Positions 1 through 6,218 of a DNA stretch of 7,516 nucleotides are shown here, one piece after another (the stretch's first letter is position 1; every line of letters begins with the position of its first letter). Position numbers and translations under genes: made by a program. The DNA is taken from assembly GCA_934590505.1 (NCBI GenBank), contig CAKTPC010000095.1:1-7516 (forward strand), given 5' to 3'. The notes beneath the pieces were generated by a model. It did no database searches. It was not told where the DNA came from and was given only the letters and a program-made list of their open reading frames with translations. This DNA is from an uncultured Oscillospiraceae bacterium. Its GTDB lineage: Bacteria > Bacillota > Clostridia > Oscillospirales > Oscillospiraceae.

Positions 1-954
1 GTCCTTGCCCGGCTCGCGCTCGGCCTTGAAGCCGACCCACGGATAGCGCCGGTTCGACGCGGGCAGCTCTTCGACGGTGATCTTGTCGAGGAGCTTGCGC
101 CTCGATGTGGCCTGGCGCGACTTGGACTTGTTCGCGGAGAAGCGCGCGATGAAGGTCTGCAGCTCCTGTATCTTCTGCTCGGCCTTCTTGTTCTGATCGC
201 GGATGAGCTTCTGGATGAGCTGGCTGGATTCGTACCAGAAGTCATAGTTGCCGACGTACATTTTGATCTTGCCATAGTCGATATCCACAATGTGGGTGCA
301 GACGTTATTGAGGAAGTACCGGTCATGGCTCACAACAAGCACTGTGCCCTCATAGTCCATGAGAAAGTCCTCGAGCCAGACGACACTTGCAAGGTCAAGG
401 TTATTGGTAGGCTCGTCGAGCAGGATAACGTCCGGGTGGCCGAAGAGCGCCTGCGCGAGCAGCACCTTGACCTTGAGGCGCGGGTCTATCTCGCACATGA
501 GGCTCTGGTGCAGCGCGGCGTCGACACCCAAGCCCTGAAGGATGCGTCCGGCGTCGCTCTCGGCTTCCCAGCCGCCGAGCTCGGCGAACTCCTCCTCAAG
601 CTCCGCGGCGCGAATGCCGTCCTCATCCGAGAAATCCGGCTTATCGTATATCGCGTCCTTCTCCTTGCCGCAGTCATAGAGCCGCTGGTTGCCCATGATG
701 ACGGTGTCGAGCACGGGGTAATCGTCGTAAAGGCTCTGGTTCTGCTTGAGCACGGACATGCGCTGCTTTGCGTCGAGCGTGACGCTGCCGCTCGTCGGCT
801 CAAGCTCACCGGAGAGTATCTTTATAAAGGTAGACTTGCCGGCACCGTTTGCGCCGATGATGCCGTAGCAGTTGCCTGGAGTGAACTGCAGGTCTACGCG
901 CGAAAACAGCACGGACGAGCCGAACTGCATGGAAAGGTCGTTTACAGAAAGCAT
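1..954 (-). CDS. ABC-F family ATPase (YkpA/YbiT-like), 3' end missing
   Basis: ABC-F proteins are soluble twin-ATPase translation factors that bind the ribosomal E site; they do not transport. The reading frame runs from ATG at 954 off the window edge, giving 318 residues of a protein usually near 520-540. Visible in order: Walker A GANGAGKST (residues 34-42), an acidic arm insertion (about 93-130), Walker B and D-loop LLDEPTNNLD (178-187), the H-switch SHDRYF (209-214), and the start of a charged helical linker (about 243-292, rich in K, R and Q). The RRYPWVGFKAEREPG stretch just before the cut resembles the region leading into the second ATPase domain of YkpA-type members. The signature segment reads CEIDPRLKVK rather than the usual LSGGE-type motif. 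GGAG at 962-965 lies 7 bases before the start. The family is certain; the ribosomal role is inferred from relatives. Confidence 0.95.
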   Translation of the reverse strand, partial: MLSVNDLSMQFGSSVLFSRVDLQFTPGNCYGIIGANGAGKSTFIKILSGELEPTSGSVTLDAKQRMSVLKQNQSLYDDYPVLDTVIMGNQRLYDCGKEKDAIYDKPDFSDEDGIRAAELEEEFAELGGWEAESDAGRILQGLGVDAALHQSLMCEIDPRLKVKVLLAQALFGHPDVILLDEPTNNLDLASVVWLEDFLMDYEGTVLVVSHDRYFLNNVCTHIVDIDYGKIKMYVGNYDFWYESSQLIQKLIRDQNKKAEQKIQELQTFIARFSANKSKSRQATSRRKLLDKITVEELPASNRRYPWVGFKAEREPGKD

Positions 955-983
955 ATGAAAACTCCGTTCAAAGTAGTGCTCCC

Positions 984-1012
984 AGTATAAACGCTCCCGG
1001 CGGGGCTGTCAA
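984..1012 (-). promoter_or_regulatory. Sigma-A promoter of the ABC-F gene
   Basis: Read on the minus strand, a perfect TTGACA (-35, 1007-1012) is followed after 17 bases by TATACT (-10, 984-989, 5 of 6 matches). The start of transcription should fall near 977, leaving a leader of only about 23 bases before the ATG at 954. The leader has no room for a riboswitch or attenuator. Confidence 0.8.
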
Positions 1013-1028
1013 TGCCGCGCGGCGTCTA

Positions 1029-1057
1029 TTGACTTTTGAGCTGATTTATTATAACAT
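1029..1057 (+). promoter_or_regulatory. Candidate promoter of the polytopic membrane protein gene
   Basis: TTGACT (1029-1034, 5 of 6) is followed by 17 bases and TAACAT (1052-1057, 4 of 6). It faces away from the ABC-F promoter, with only 16 bases between the two -35 boxes. The -10 box is weak; TATAAC at 1050-1055 is an alternative with a short 15-base spacer. Confidence 0.5.
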
Positions 1058-1092
1058 CATACAGTTAAACCGTATATTTCGGGAGTTTCCCT

Positions 1093-2724
1093 ATGACTGA
1101 TAACTTGAATGAAAAGCAGGAGAGAGCCCTCTCACTTATTATAATACTCGTCCTGCTGGCATATTTCGCGGTGTTTGCGATCGTGAACTTCGCGGGCTTT
1201 GCGTACTTCTGCAATGCCGACATGTATGAGGACACGCTCATCGCGCGCCTGATGTGGGAACAGAAAACGCTGTTCCCGGCAAACTACATCTTCGGAAACC
1301 AGTATTATGTTATCGCGACGCCGGTATTCGCGGCGCTCTTCTACGGTCTCACCGGAAGCATGAACACCGCGATGGCGCTTGCGACGACGCTGATGTCGCT
1401 GCTGATAGTGCTTTCGCTCGGCTGGATGATAAAGCCGTACATAAAGAGCCGCTCCACACGGCTCGCGATGCTGCTCGCGCTTGCCGCCGCGGTATATGTG
1501 CCGAGAATTCTTGAAGCGGATGAGGGGCAGCTGTTCTTCGTGATGGCGAGCTATTATGCCTGCTATCTTATAACATTTTTCTTCCTGGCGGGAGACTATC
1601 TCCGCGCACGCACGGACGCCTCGCTGCGCCCGGCGGCGTTGGCAGTTTCGCTGGTGCTGGCCTTCTGCACGGGGATGCAGAGCCTGCGGCAGACCTGCGT
1701 GAGTATCCTGCCGATACTGGCCGTTGAGTTTATCTCCGCCCTGCGCTGCCTTATCGCACGCGAAAAGCTCTGGCCAAAAGGGCAGCGTATGCCGCTTTAC
1801 CGCGCGCTCGGCTATACCGCAGCCAACATCGGCGGCGTGCTGCTGATGAAGCTGCTGAATGTGCCGAATATGTCCATATACTCCGACACATCCATGCTGG
1901 ATGGGACGGGGATTACCGGGAAGCTCCGGCACTTTATCACGGCTCTGCGCACCGTGAGCGGGCTTGAGTGCGTCAGAAACAACGGCGGCTTTTTCGTGCT
2001 GATGTTCGTGTTCTTCACGGCACTGCTGATCGCTGCGGCGGTGATCCTGATACGCCGCGCAAAAACTGCGCCCGAGGGTATCGGGGAGTACTGGTGGCTT
2101 TCGGTCGTGAGCCTGCTCGCGGTGATCGCGGCCTCGTTCTGCACGACGGTGAAGCTGCGGGCGATATACCTTTTTATCTATTATCCGCTGCTTGCGCTCT
2201 CCGCGGCGATCGTCCTTGAGCGCGTCGCACCGAAGCTGCGCCGTGCCCTGCTTATCGCGCTGTGTGTGCTCTCTGCTGCGAATATATATTTCAGCTATGG
2301 GGATGATCTGCGCGGAGCTTTGAGCGGCGAAAAACCGACTGCGGAGCAGATATGCGACTACGCCGTTGAGAACGGCTATGAGCTGCTGTACGGCAACATC
2401 GCATACCTCACGCCCAGCGCCGCAGCCTATTCCGACGGTAAGCTTACCGCAGGCTGCTGGGAGGACAATGTGATTTTCCACGCGATCCCGTACCTCAACA
2501 CAAGAGATGTCTACCGCAGGACGGACTATTCACGCGCGCTCTTTGTTTTCTGCTATGGGGAGCTTGACGCGGCGTACACCGAAGCTGCCGGAAGCGGCGC
2601 GGTGCTTACCGAGGTGGAAAGGGTCGGAGACTATGTGCTGTGCACCTCGTCTCAGCAGCTCATGTATCCGACGACAGATATAATAGAGCTCTACGTCTCC
2701 ATGGGCGTGGAACCGCCGCGGTGA
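1093..2724 (+). CDS. Polytopic membrane protein, possible GT-C-type glycosyltransferase
   Basis: A 543-residue integral membrane protein. ATG at 1093 has GGGAG at 1081-1085, 7 bases upstream. About 10-12 hydrophobic spans are visible, roughly at residues 12-38, 72-88, 94-113, 122-138, 147-167, 178-195, 201-219, 237-255, 298-320, 334-350, 354-375 and 383-400. A soluble tail of about 140 residues follows (401-543). The loop after the first span carries an acidic cluster (NADMYEDT, 41-48) and then an aromatic stretch (FGNQYYV, 67-73). GT-C glycosyltransferases place their catalytic acid in this first outer loop and often have an extracytoplasmic C-terminal domain, so a lipid-linked sugar transferase is a reasonable guess. 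I recognise no family-specific motif. The gene is monocistronic: divergent from the ABC-F gene and convergent with a small ORF. The membrane assignment is secure; the enzyme assignment is tentative. Confidence 0.85.
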   Translation: MTDNLNEKQERALSLIIILVLLAYFAVFAIVNFAGFAYFCNADMYEDTLIARLMWEQKTLFPANYIFGNQYYVIATPVFAALFYGLTGSMNTAMALATTLMSLLIVLSLGWMIKPYIKSRSTRLAMLLALAAAVYVPRILEADEGQLFFVMASYYACYLITFFFLAGDYLRARTDASLRPAALAVSLVLAFCTGMQSLRQTCVSILPILAVEFISALRCLIAREKLWPKGQRMPLYRALGYTAANIGGVLLMKLLNVPNMSIYSDTSMLDGTGITGKLRHFITALRTVSGLECVRNNGGFFVLMFVFFTALLIAAAVILIRRAKTAPEGIGEYWWLSVVSLLAVIAASFCTTVKLRAIYLFIYYPLLALSAAIVLERVAPKLRRALLIALCVLSAANIYFSYGDDLRGALSGEKPTAEQICDYAVENGYELLYGNIAYLTPSAAAYSDGKLTAGCWEDNVIFHAIPYLNTRDVYRRTDYSRALFVFCYGELDAAYTEAAGSGAVLTEVERVGDYVLCTSSQQLMYPTTDIIELYVSMGVEPPR

Positions 2725-2730
2725 CACGGC

Positions 2731-2774
2731 AAAAAGCCAAGGCCGCCCGGGAAAAGACCGGGCGGCCTTGGCTT
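2731..2774 (-). terminator. Strong intrinsic terminator, oriented for the minus-strand small ORF
   Basis: A perfect 17-bp stem (2734-2750 with 2758-2774, left arm AAGCCAAGGCCGCCCGG) closes a 7-base loop at 2751-2757. On the minus strand the stem is followed by a run of five T (complement of 2731-2735). On the plus strand the stem is followed by AAAAAC, so it lacks a U-tract in that direction. It starts 9 bases after the stop of the membrane protein gene and 17 bases past the stop of the small minus-strand ORF. It may still stop plus-strand transcription weakly. Confidence 0.85.
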
Positions 2775-2791
2775 AAAAACAATTGTTCTTA

Positions 2792-2875
2792 TCAGATACC
2801 CAGCAGCGTATACGCTGCCGCAATGAGCATGCCTACGACGAGCAGTGCCGACGGATTATAAGCAACATCTTTCAT
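2792..2875 (-). CDS. Small single-span membrane peptide, 27 residues
   Basis: Minus-strand ATG at 2873-2875 to TGA at 2792-2794 encodes 27 residues beginning MKDVAYNPSA and ending AAAYTLLGI. Residues 1-8 are polar; residues 9-27 form one continuous hydrophobic helix-like stretch (L, V, A, I, G), long enough to cross the membrane once. A near-ideal Shine-Dalgarno, AGGAGGG, lies 6 bases upstream of the ATG. A 17-bp terminator with a U-tract in the same orientation begins 17 bases past the stop. These signals on both sides make it more convincing than its length suggests. I recognise no family. It could be a transporter or kinase regulator, a toxin-like peptide, or the visible part of a small regulatory RNA that is also translated. 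No convincing promoter is seen in the 134-base gap upstream, which it shares divergently with the TPR/hydrolase gene. Confidence 0.65.
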   Translation of the reverse strand: MKDVAYNPSALLVVGMLIAAAYTLLGI

Positions 2876-2881
2876 TGTATA

Positions 2882-2888
2882 CCCTCCT
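2882..2888 (-). promoter_or_regulatory. Strong ribosome binding site of the 27-residue ORF
   Basis: On the minus strand AGGAGGG (complement of 2882-2888) places its GGAGG core 7 bases before the ATG at 2875. This match is as good as or better than those of the large genes here and is the main reason for calling the small ORF. Confidence 0.75.
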
Positions 2889-3009
2889 GTGATATTTTGT
2901 GATTTATCCTTTAGCTTTTTGCTTTATGGCTATAAGACGGCGGCCGGTGCATTTTGTTCCCGGGATTTGAAAAAATTTCCTGAGCCTATCAAGCCTATGG
3001 AGAATAACC

Positions 3010-4329
3010 ATGACTAAGACAAAGAAAATACTGCTTATATGCGCGGGCACGCTTTTGGCGGCGGTGCTGCTCTTTTTCGGGTACAAAAAGGGCGTGGAGC
3101 TATACAACACCAAAAACGCCGAGGAGCTGTTTGCCGCCGGGGATTACGCCGGGGCGCGCGAATGGTACGAAAAGAACGGCAGCACCGAGAACATGGCGCG
3201 CTGCGACTATGAGCTGAACCGCGAGGCATACGAAGCGGCGGAGGAGAAACTCGCAAGCGGAGAGTACGACGAGGCGCGGCTTGCCTTTGACGCGCTGGGT
3301 GATTTTGAGGACGCGGCGGACAGGGCGCTGGAATGCGGCTTCCTCAAGGCACGCGCCTTGACAGACAAGGGAAGCTACACTGACGCGCTCGATGCGCTCT
3401 CCGCGCTCCCGGAAAATTACGCGGGAGCGAAGGAGCTTACCGAAGAGACACGGGAGGGGCTGTATCAGCAGGCTCTCGCGGCGACCTATGAGTGCCGCAT
3501 GGACGAGGCGGTCATGCTCTGGAACCGTCTCGGCAGCTATAAGGACAGCGACGCGCTCCTCAAGCGCTGTATGGACCGTATAGTCAGCATGGCCGGGGAC
3601 GCGCTCGCAGATTACGCCCCCTACTCAGGTATGGAGATCAGCGATGGCAAACTGTATTGGCACCGGATCGGGCTTATATATGTGCCGAAGGAATGCAATG
3701 CCGACACGCGCTGCATGATCTTCTACCCCGGCGGCTATGACAGCGTGCTTGCCAACGCCTACTATCAGGATTATATTTACGCCGGCACGTCTCCGAATGC
3801 TATAATCCTCTACATGTACAGAAACGGCTTCTACGATATGGAAAACCGCATGGAGGAGGCGTACCGCACGCTTGAGGCGGCGGCAATCGAGAACAACGTC
3901 TTTCTGCATGACATGGTCGTCTGCGGGGCGAGCAACGGCGCCTACACCGCGGTGAACACCGCGGCATATCTCTATGAGCAATACGGCATCGCCGTGCGGT
4001 ACGTGCTCACCTTCGACGCGGGGGCGCACTGGGCGCATACAGATAAGGTGCTCACGCCCGATCAGTGCGACCTGACCGCCAAAGCGGGGACTGAGTTCCT
4101 GCTGTTCGAGGGGGCGGGCGTCGGCATGAACAAGAGCGCGATACACACGATGGTGCGCCACGGAAACAATGTCACTGTTGTGCGGTGCCAGAACGCCGGG
4201 CATTACGGCATCATCTATGACGCGATATACACGGGCATGATCGACTGGGTGCTCGGAAACGGCGAGCAGCCGGATGATCCAAACTATACCTACATCCCGC
4301 TTGACATTACCTCAACCTATCCGGAGTGA
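3010..4329 (+). CDS. Membrane-anchored TPR-like repeat protein with C-terminal alpha/beta-hydrolase-like domain
   Basis: A 439-residue protein. ATG at 3010 has GGAG at 2999-3002, 7 bases upstream. Residues 1-6 are basic and 7-24 form one hydrophobic span without a lipobox, so it is probably an N-terminally anchored surface protein. Residues 36-190 contain TPR-like helical repeats, including FAAGDYAGAREWYEKNG (41-57), LASGEYDEARLAFDALGDF (81-99) and MDEAVMLWNRLGSYKDS (164-180). Residues about 215-415 look like an alpha/beta hydrolase: a strand with FYPGGYDS (238-245, possible oxyanion loop), nucleophile elbow GASNG (306-310, Ser308), TFDAGAHW (334-341, Asp336) and NAGHYG (395-400, His398). The usual acid after the penultimate strand is not obvious; the equivalent stretch is FEGAGVGMN (366-374). 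Substrate unknown: esterase, peptidase or inactive binding domain are all possible. It is transcribed alone and converges on the symporter gene. Confidence 0.85.
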   Translation: MTKTKKILLICAGTLLAAVLLFFGYKKGVELYNTKNAEELFAAGDYAGAREWYEKNGSTENMARCDYELNREAYEAAEEKLASGEYDEARLAFDALGDFEDAADRALECGFLKARALTDKGSYTDALDALSALPENYAGAKELTEETREGLYQQALAATYECRMDEAVMLWNRLGSYKDSDALLKRCMDRIVSMAGDALADYAPYSGMEISDGKLYWHRIGLIYVPKECNADTRCMIFYPGGYDSVLANAYYQDYIYAGTSPNAIILYMYRNGFYDMENRMEEAYRTLEAAAIENNVFLHDMVVCGASNGAYTAVNTAAYLYEQYGIAVRYVLTFDAGAHWAHTDKVLTPDQCDLTAKAGTEFLLFEGAGVGMNKSAIHTMVRHGNNVTVVRCQNAGHYGIIYDAIYTGMIDWVLGNGEQPDDPNYTYIPLDITSTYPE

Positions 4330-4344
4330 GGATGGGCGTATAAC

Positions 4345-4378
4345 AATGCCGCTCTGCTGAAACAGCAGAGCGGCATTT
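4345..4378. terminator. Shared hairpin terminator between convergent genes
   Basis: A perfect 15-bp stem (AATGCCGCTCTGCTG at 4345-4359 with 4363-4377) closes a 3-base AAA loop. It starts 15 bases after the stop of the hydrolase gene and ends 12 bases before the stop codon of the convergent symporter gene. The U-tract is short in both directions: ATTTCAT on the plus strand, ATTGTTAT on the minus strand. It probably serves both genes. Confidence 0.75.
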
Positions 4379-4389
4379 CATATCTGCAA

Positions 4390-5808
4390 TTAGGTGTACA
4401 TCTCGTCCTCGAGCATTGCTGCGGGATCGGAGAAGTGCTCCTTCGTGAGCTTTGCTACGACGCCGGAGAGCGCGAACAAACCTACAAAGTTTGGGATAGC
4501 CATGAGACCGTTGAAGGTATCGGCGATATTCCAGACGATGTCTATCGGGGAGACGCAGCCGATGACGATGACGACGGCAAAGGCTGCCTGGTAATACCTG
4601 ATGGATTTGATGCCGAAGAGGTACTGTGCGCAGCGGCTACCGTAGAGCGCCCAGCCGAGGACAGTCGAGAAAGCGAAGAGGATCAGTGCGACGGCCACGA
4701 AGAGTGCGGCGAGTTTGTCGCCGAATATCGTTGCGACGGCGGCGGTGATGAGCTCGGAGCCGGGCTTCACGCCGAAGTTGATATCGACGCCGCTGCATAT
4801 TATCGTGAGCGCTGTCATGCTGCAAATGACGATGGTGTCAACAAAGACCTCGAAGATACCGTAGAGCCCCTGATGCACTGCCGAGGGAGTTTCCGCCGCG
4901 GCGTGTGCGATAGCCGCCGAGCCGAGACCGGCCTCGTTCGAGAACGCGCTGCGCCTGAGACCCCAGACAAGCGCTTCCTTTAGCGCGATGCCGGAGGCCG
5001 CGCCGAGGACGGCGCGCGGGCTGAACGCGGCGGTGAATATCTTCGCGAAAGCGCCGCCGATGTTCCCGGCGTGGGAGAAAATGACGCCGAGGCAGACGAG
5101 CACGTAGAACACGCTCATGATCGGGACGAGCTTTTCAGCGACCTTGCCGATGCGTTTGATGCCGCCGAGCAGGATCAGTGCGACGAGAGCCGCGAGGGAC
5201 AGACCGATGACCCAATGGATAACGGTGATGCCGCTGTCATTTATCGTGAAGAAGGCGGTGATGGCGTTCGTGATGGAACCGGTGATGGCGTTCACCTGGC
5301 TCATGTTGCCGATGCCGAAGCACGCGATGCCTGCAAGGGCGGCGTACACCATGGCCAGCCACTTCCACTTCGGGCCGATACCGGCGATGTAATACATCGG
5401 GCCGCCGACCCAGTCGCCATTTTCATCGCGCTGGCGATACTGAATGGAGAGCACGACCTCCGAGTACTTTATGACCATGCCAAGCAGCGCGGCGACCCAC
5501 AGCCAGAACACAGCACCGTAGCCGCCGAGGGCGATGGCCTGCGAGGTACCGACTATATTGCCGGTGCCGACGGTGGCAGCAAGAGCGGTAGTCACGGCCT
5601 GAAGCGGCGTGACGGCGCCTTTGCCGGCTTCCGTCTTTTTGAACATCTTGCCGACGGTGTTTTTCATGGCGTATCCGAAGTGGCTGAACTGCACTGCCTT
5701 GGCACGGACGGTCAGCAGTATGCCGCCGACCATGACGCAGGGCAGGAACATATACAACCACGCGAAGTCGTTAAGAGCTCCGGTGAAGAAATCGATAAAT
5801 GCCTGCAT
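4390..5808 (-). CDS. Sodium:alanine/glycine symporter, AGCS family
   Basis: A 472-residue secondary transporter, a usual length for the AGCS (amino acid carrier, AlsT/DagA) family, which couples Na+ or H+ entry to uptake of alanine, glycine or related small amino acids. Family motifs seen: GTGNIVGTSQAIALGGYGAVFW (81-102), GGPMYYI (135-141), the very characteristic SNEAGLGSA (290-298) followed by HAAAETPSAVHQG (302-314), GWALYG (385-390) and FNGLMAIPN (432-440). About ten or more hydrophobic segments run the whole length. ATG at 5808 has AAGGAGG at 5817-5823, 8 bases upstream. The gene appears monocistronic, with two candidate promoters and several dyads upstream, so it is likely regulated. 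The exact amino acid cannot be read from sequence; some relatives also carry glutamine. Confidence 0.97.
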   Translation of the reverse strand: MQAFIDFFTGALNDFAWLYMFLPCVMVGGILLTVRAKAVQFSHFGYAMKNTVGKMFKKTEAGKGAVTPLQAVTTALAATVGTGNIVGTSQAIALGGYGAVFWLWVAALLGMVIKYSEVVLSIQYRQRDENGDWVGGPMYYIAGIGPKWKWLAMVYAALAGIACFGIGNMSQVNAITGSITNAITAFFTINDSGITVIHWVIGLSLAALVALILLGGIKRIGKVAEKLVPIMSVFYVLVCLGVIFSHAGNIGGAFAKIFTAAFSPRAVLGAASGIALKEALVWGLRRSAFSNEAGLGSAAIAHAAAETPSAVHQGLYGIFEVFVDTIVICSMTALTIICSGVDINFGVKPGSELITAAVATIFGDKLAALFVAVALILFAFSTVLGWALYGSRCAQYLFGIKSIRYYQAAFAVVIVIGCVSPIDIVWNIADTFNGLMAIPNFVGLFALSGVVAKLTKEHFSDPAAMLEDEMYT

Positions 5809-5851
5809 GCTTGTATCCTCCTTATTTGATAGATACCGGACGGAGAGAATG

Positions 5852-5863
5852 ACACATATGTGT
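5852..5863. repeat. Perfect 12-bp palindrome at the predicted symporter start point, operator candidate
   Basis: ACACATATGTGT is a perfect 12-base palindrome. It lies 7 bases downstream of the -10 box of the proximal symporter promoter, so it would cover roughly +1 to +12. That is a classic position for a repressor site. I do not recognise the regulator, and no regulator gene lies next to it. Confidence 0.5.
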
Positions 5864-5869
5864 AAATCT

Positions 5870-5898
5870 AATATATGCTAAACTTTTACCCATTACAA
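5870..5898 (-). promoter_or_regulatory. Proximal candidate promoter of the AGCS symporter
   Basis: Minus strand: TTGTAA (5893-5898, 4 of 6) then 17 bases then TATATT (5870-5875, 5 of 6). The start would be near 5863, giving a leader of about 55 bases before the ATG at 5808. The -35 box lies inside the left arm of a 10-bp inverted repeat (5891-5900), and the palindrome at 5852-5863 overlaps the start point. Confidence 0.55.
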
Positions 5899-5928
5899 AA
5901 TAACATCGATAACGACGCTTTTGTAATG
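5891..5928. repeat. 10-bp inverted repeat overlapping the symporter -35 box
   Basis: CATTACAAAA (5891-5900) is repeated inverted as TTTTGTAATG (5919-5928) with 18 bases between. The arms are exact. One arm contains the -35 box of the proximal promoter; the other lies upstream of it. It could be a two-site operator or activator target, or, in a transcript from the distal promoter, a hairpin with a large loop. The T-rich arm makes a weak stem, so a protein-binding role seems likelier. Confidence 0.45.
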
Positions 5929-5993
5929 AATCACGGACGACGGTTCCGCGGGAAAGACGGCTGAAACCCGGCCGGTATTTAATTGATGTGAGA

Positions 5994-6022
5994 AATATAG
6001 CATCGGAAAAGCGCGATTGCAA
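5994..6022 (-). promoter_or_regulatory. Distal candidate promoter of the AGCS symporter
   Basis: Minus strand: TTGCAA (6017-6022, 4 of 6), a 17-base spacer, and TATATT (5994-5999, 5 of 6) preceded by TGC, which gives an extended -10. The start near 5987 would make a leader of about 180 bases. That leader includes a GC-rich block at about 5930-5978 that could fold. Confidence 0.5.
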
Positions 6023-6071
6023 GAGAAAATTTGCATTTCGGCATAGTGTAGAATAATCCGCTGCTGTGATA

Positions 6072-6086
6072 TTCACTCAATGTGAA
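6072..6086. repeat. Short dyad TTCAC-N5-GTGAA
   Basis: Five-base arms TTCAC (6072-6076) and GTGAA (6082-6086) flank TCAAT. The flanks add a near match (ATA before, ATAT after, one extra A). It sits upstream of both divergent promoters, about 50 bases from each -35 box. It is a possible binding site for a regulator of either gene, but short enough to occur by chance. Confidence 0.25.
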
Positions 6087-6137
6087 ATATAACGGCTATT
6101 AATGAAATGATATGCACATATCTATGAGAAATGCTAA

Positions 6138-6165
6138 TTGATAAAACGCGGCCTTGCATTACAAT
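6138..6165 (+). promoter_or_regulatory. Promoter of the SprT-like gene
   Basis: TTGATA (6138-6143, 5 of 6) is followed by 16 bases and TACAAT (6160-6165, 5 of 6). The start should be near 6172, leaving a leader of about 47 bases. It is divergent from the symporter promoters. Confidence 0.7.
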
Positions 6166-6201
6166 GACTGCTGTGTTAAGCTGAGATCAAAGAGACGCGG
6201 C

Positions 6202-6208
6202 AAAGGAG
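6202..6208 (+). promoter_or_regulatory. Ribosome binding site that fixes the SprT-like start
   Basis: AAAGGAG at 6202-6208 is 10 bases before ATG at 6219 but only 1 base before the in-frame GTG at 6210. A start at 6210 is sterically impossible with this site, so the ATG is preferred. The spacing is slightly long. Confidence 0.65.
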
Positions 6209-6218
6209 AGTGAGGGAA

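Larger units (their letters stand above)
5824..6137. other. Intergenic regulatory region between symporter and SprT-like gene
   Basis: No gene is supported here. The region is mostly AT-rich, with one GC-rich block at about 5930-5978 containing TTCCGCGGGAA (5944-5954) and CCGGCCGG (5968-5975). It holds two candidate minus-strand promoters, the palindrome at 5852-5863 and the inverted repeat at 5891-5928. Further on there is a small dyad TTCAC-N5-GTGAA at 6072-6086. I compared the block by eye with the riboswitch classes I know and matched none. Confidence 0.5.

Noticed and set aside
292..990. Long plus-strand open frame of 232 codons
   Set aside because: It is antisense to the ABC-F gene, whose minus-strand frame shows Walker A, Walker B and H-switch motifs. 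It also runs through that gene's start and promoter.
1132..2481. 449-codon minus-strand open frame
   Set aside because: Antisense shadow of the polytopic membrane protein. Its product is very rich in R, H, Q and E, as expected from reading hydrophobic codons backwards, and it shows no domain.
2908..2936. Possible plus-strand promoter for the TPR/hydrolase gene with TATAAG at 2931-2936
   Set aside because: The -10 is a good match, but no -35 box better than about 3 of 6 occurs at a usable distance. Minus-strand candidates for the small ORF in the same gap are equally weak.
5071..5829. 252-codon plus-strand open frame
   Set aside because: Antisense shadow of the AGCS symporter, highly acidic, with no recognisable motif.
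5930..5978. Known riboswitch in the GC-rich block upstream of the symporter
   Set aside because: Compared by eye on both strands with glycine, guanidine-I, lysine, fluoride and ZTP consensus cores; none fits.
5822..6076. 84-codon minus-strand open frame upstream of the symporter
   Set aside because: It starts at GTG with no Shine-Dalgarno, runs across both candidate promoters and the dyads, and the composition is not like the coding genes here.
6210..6218. GTG start three codons upstream in the SprT-like gene
   Set aside because: The AAAGGAG site ends 1 base before it, too close for initiation; ATG at 6219 has a workable distance.
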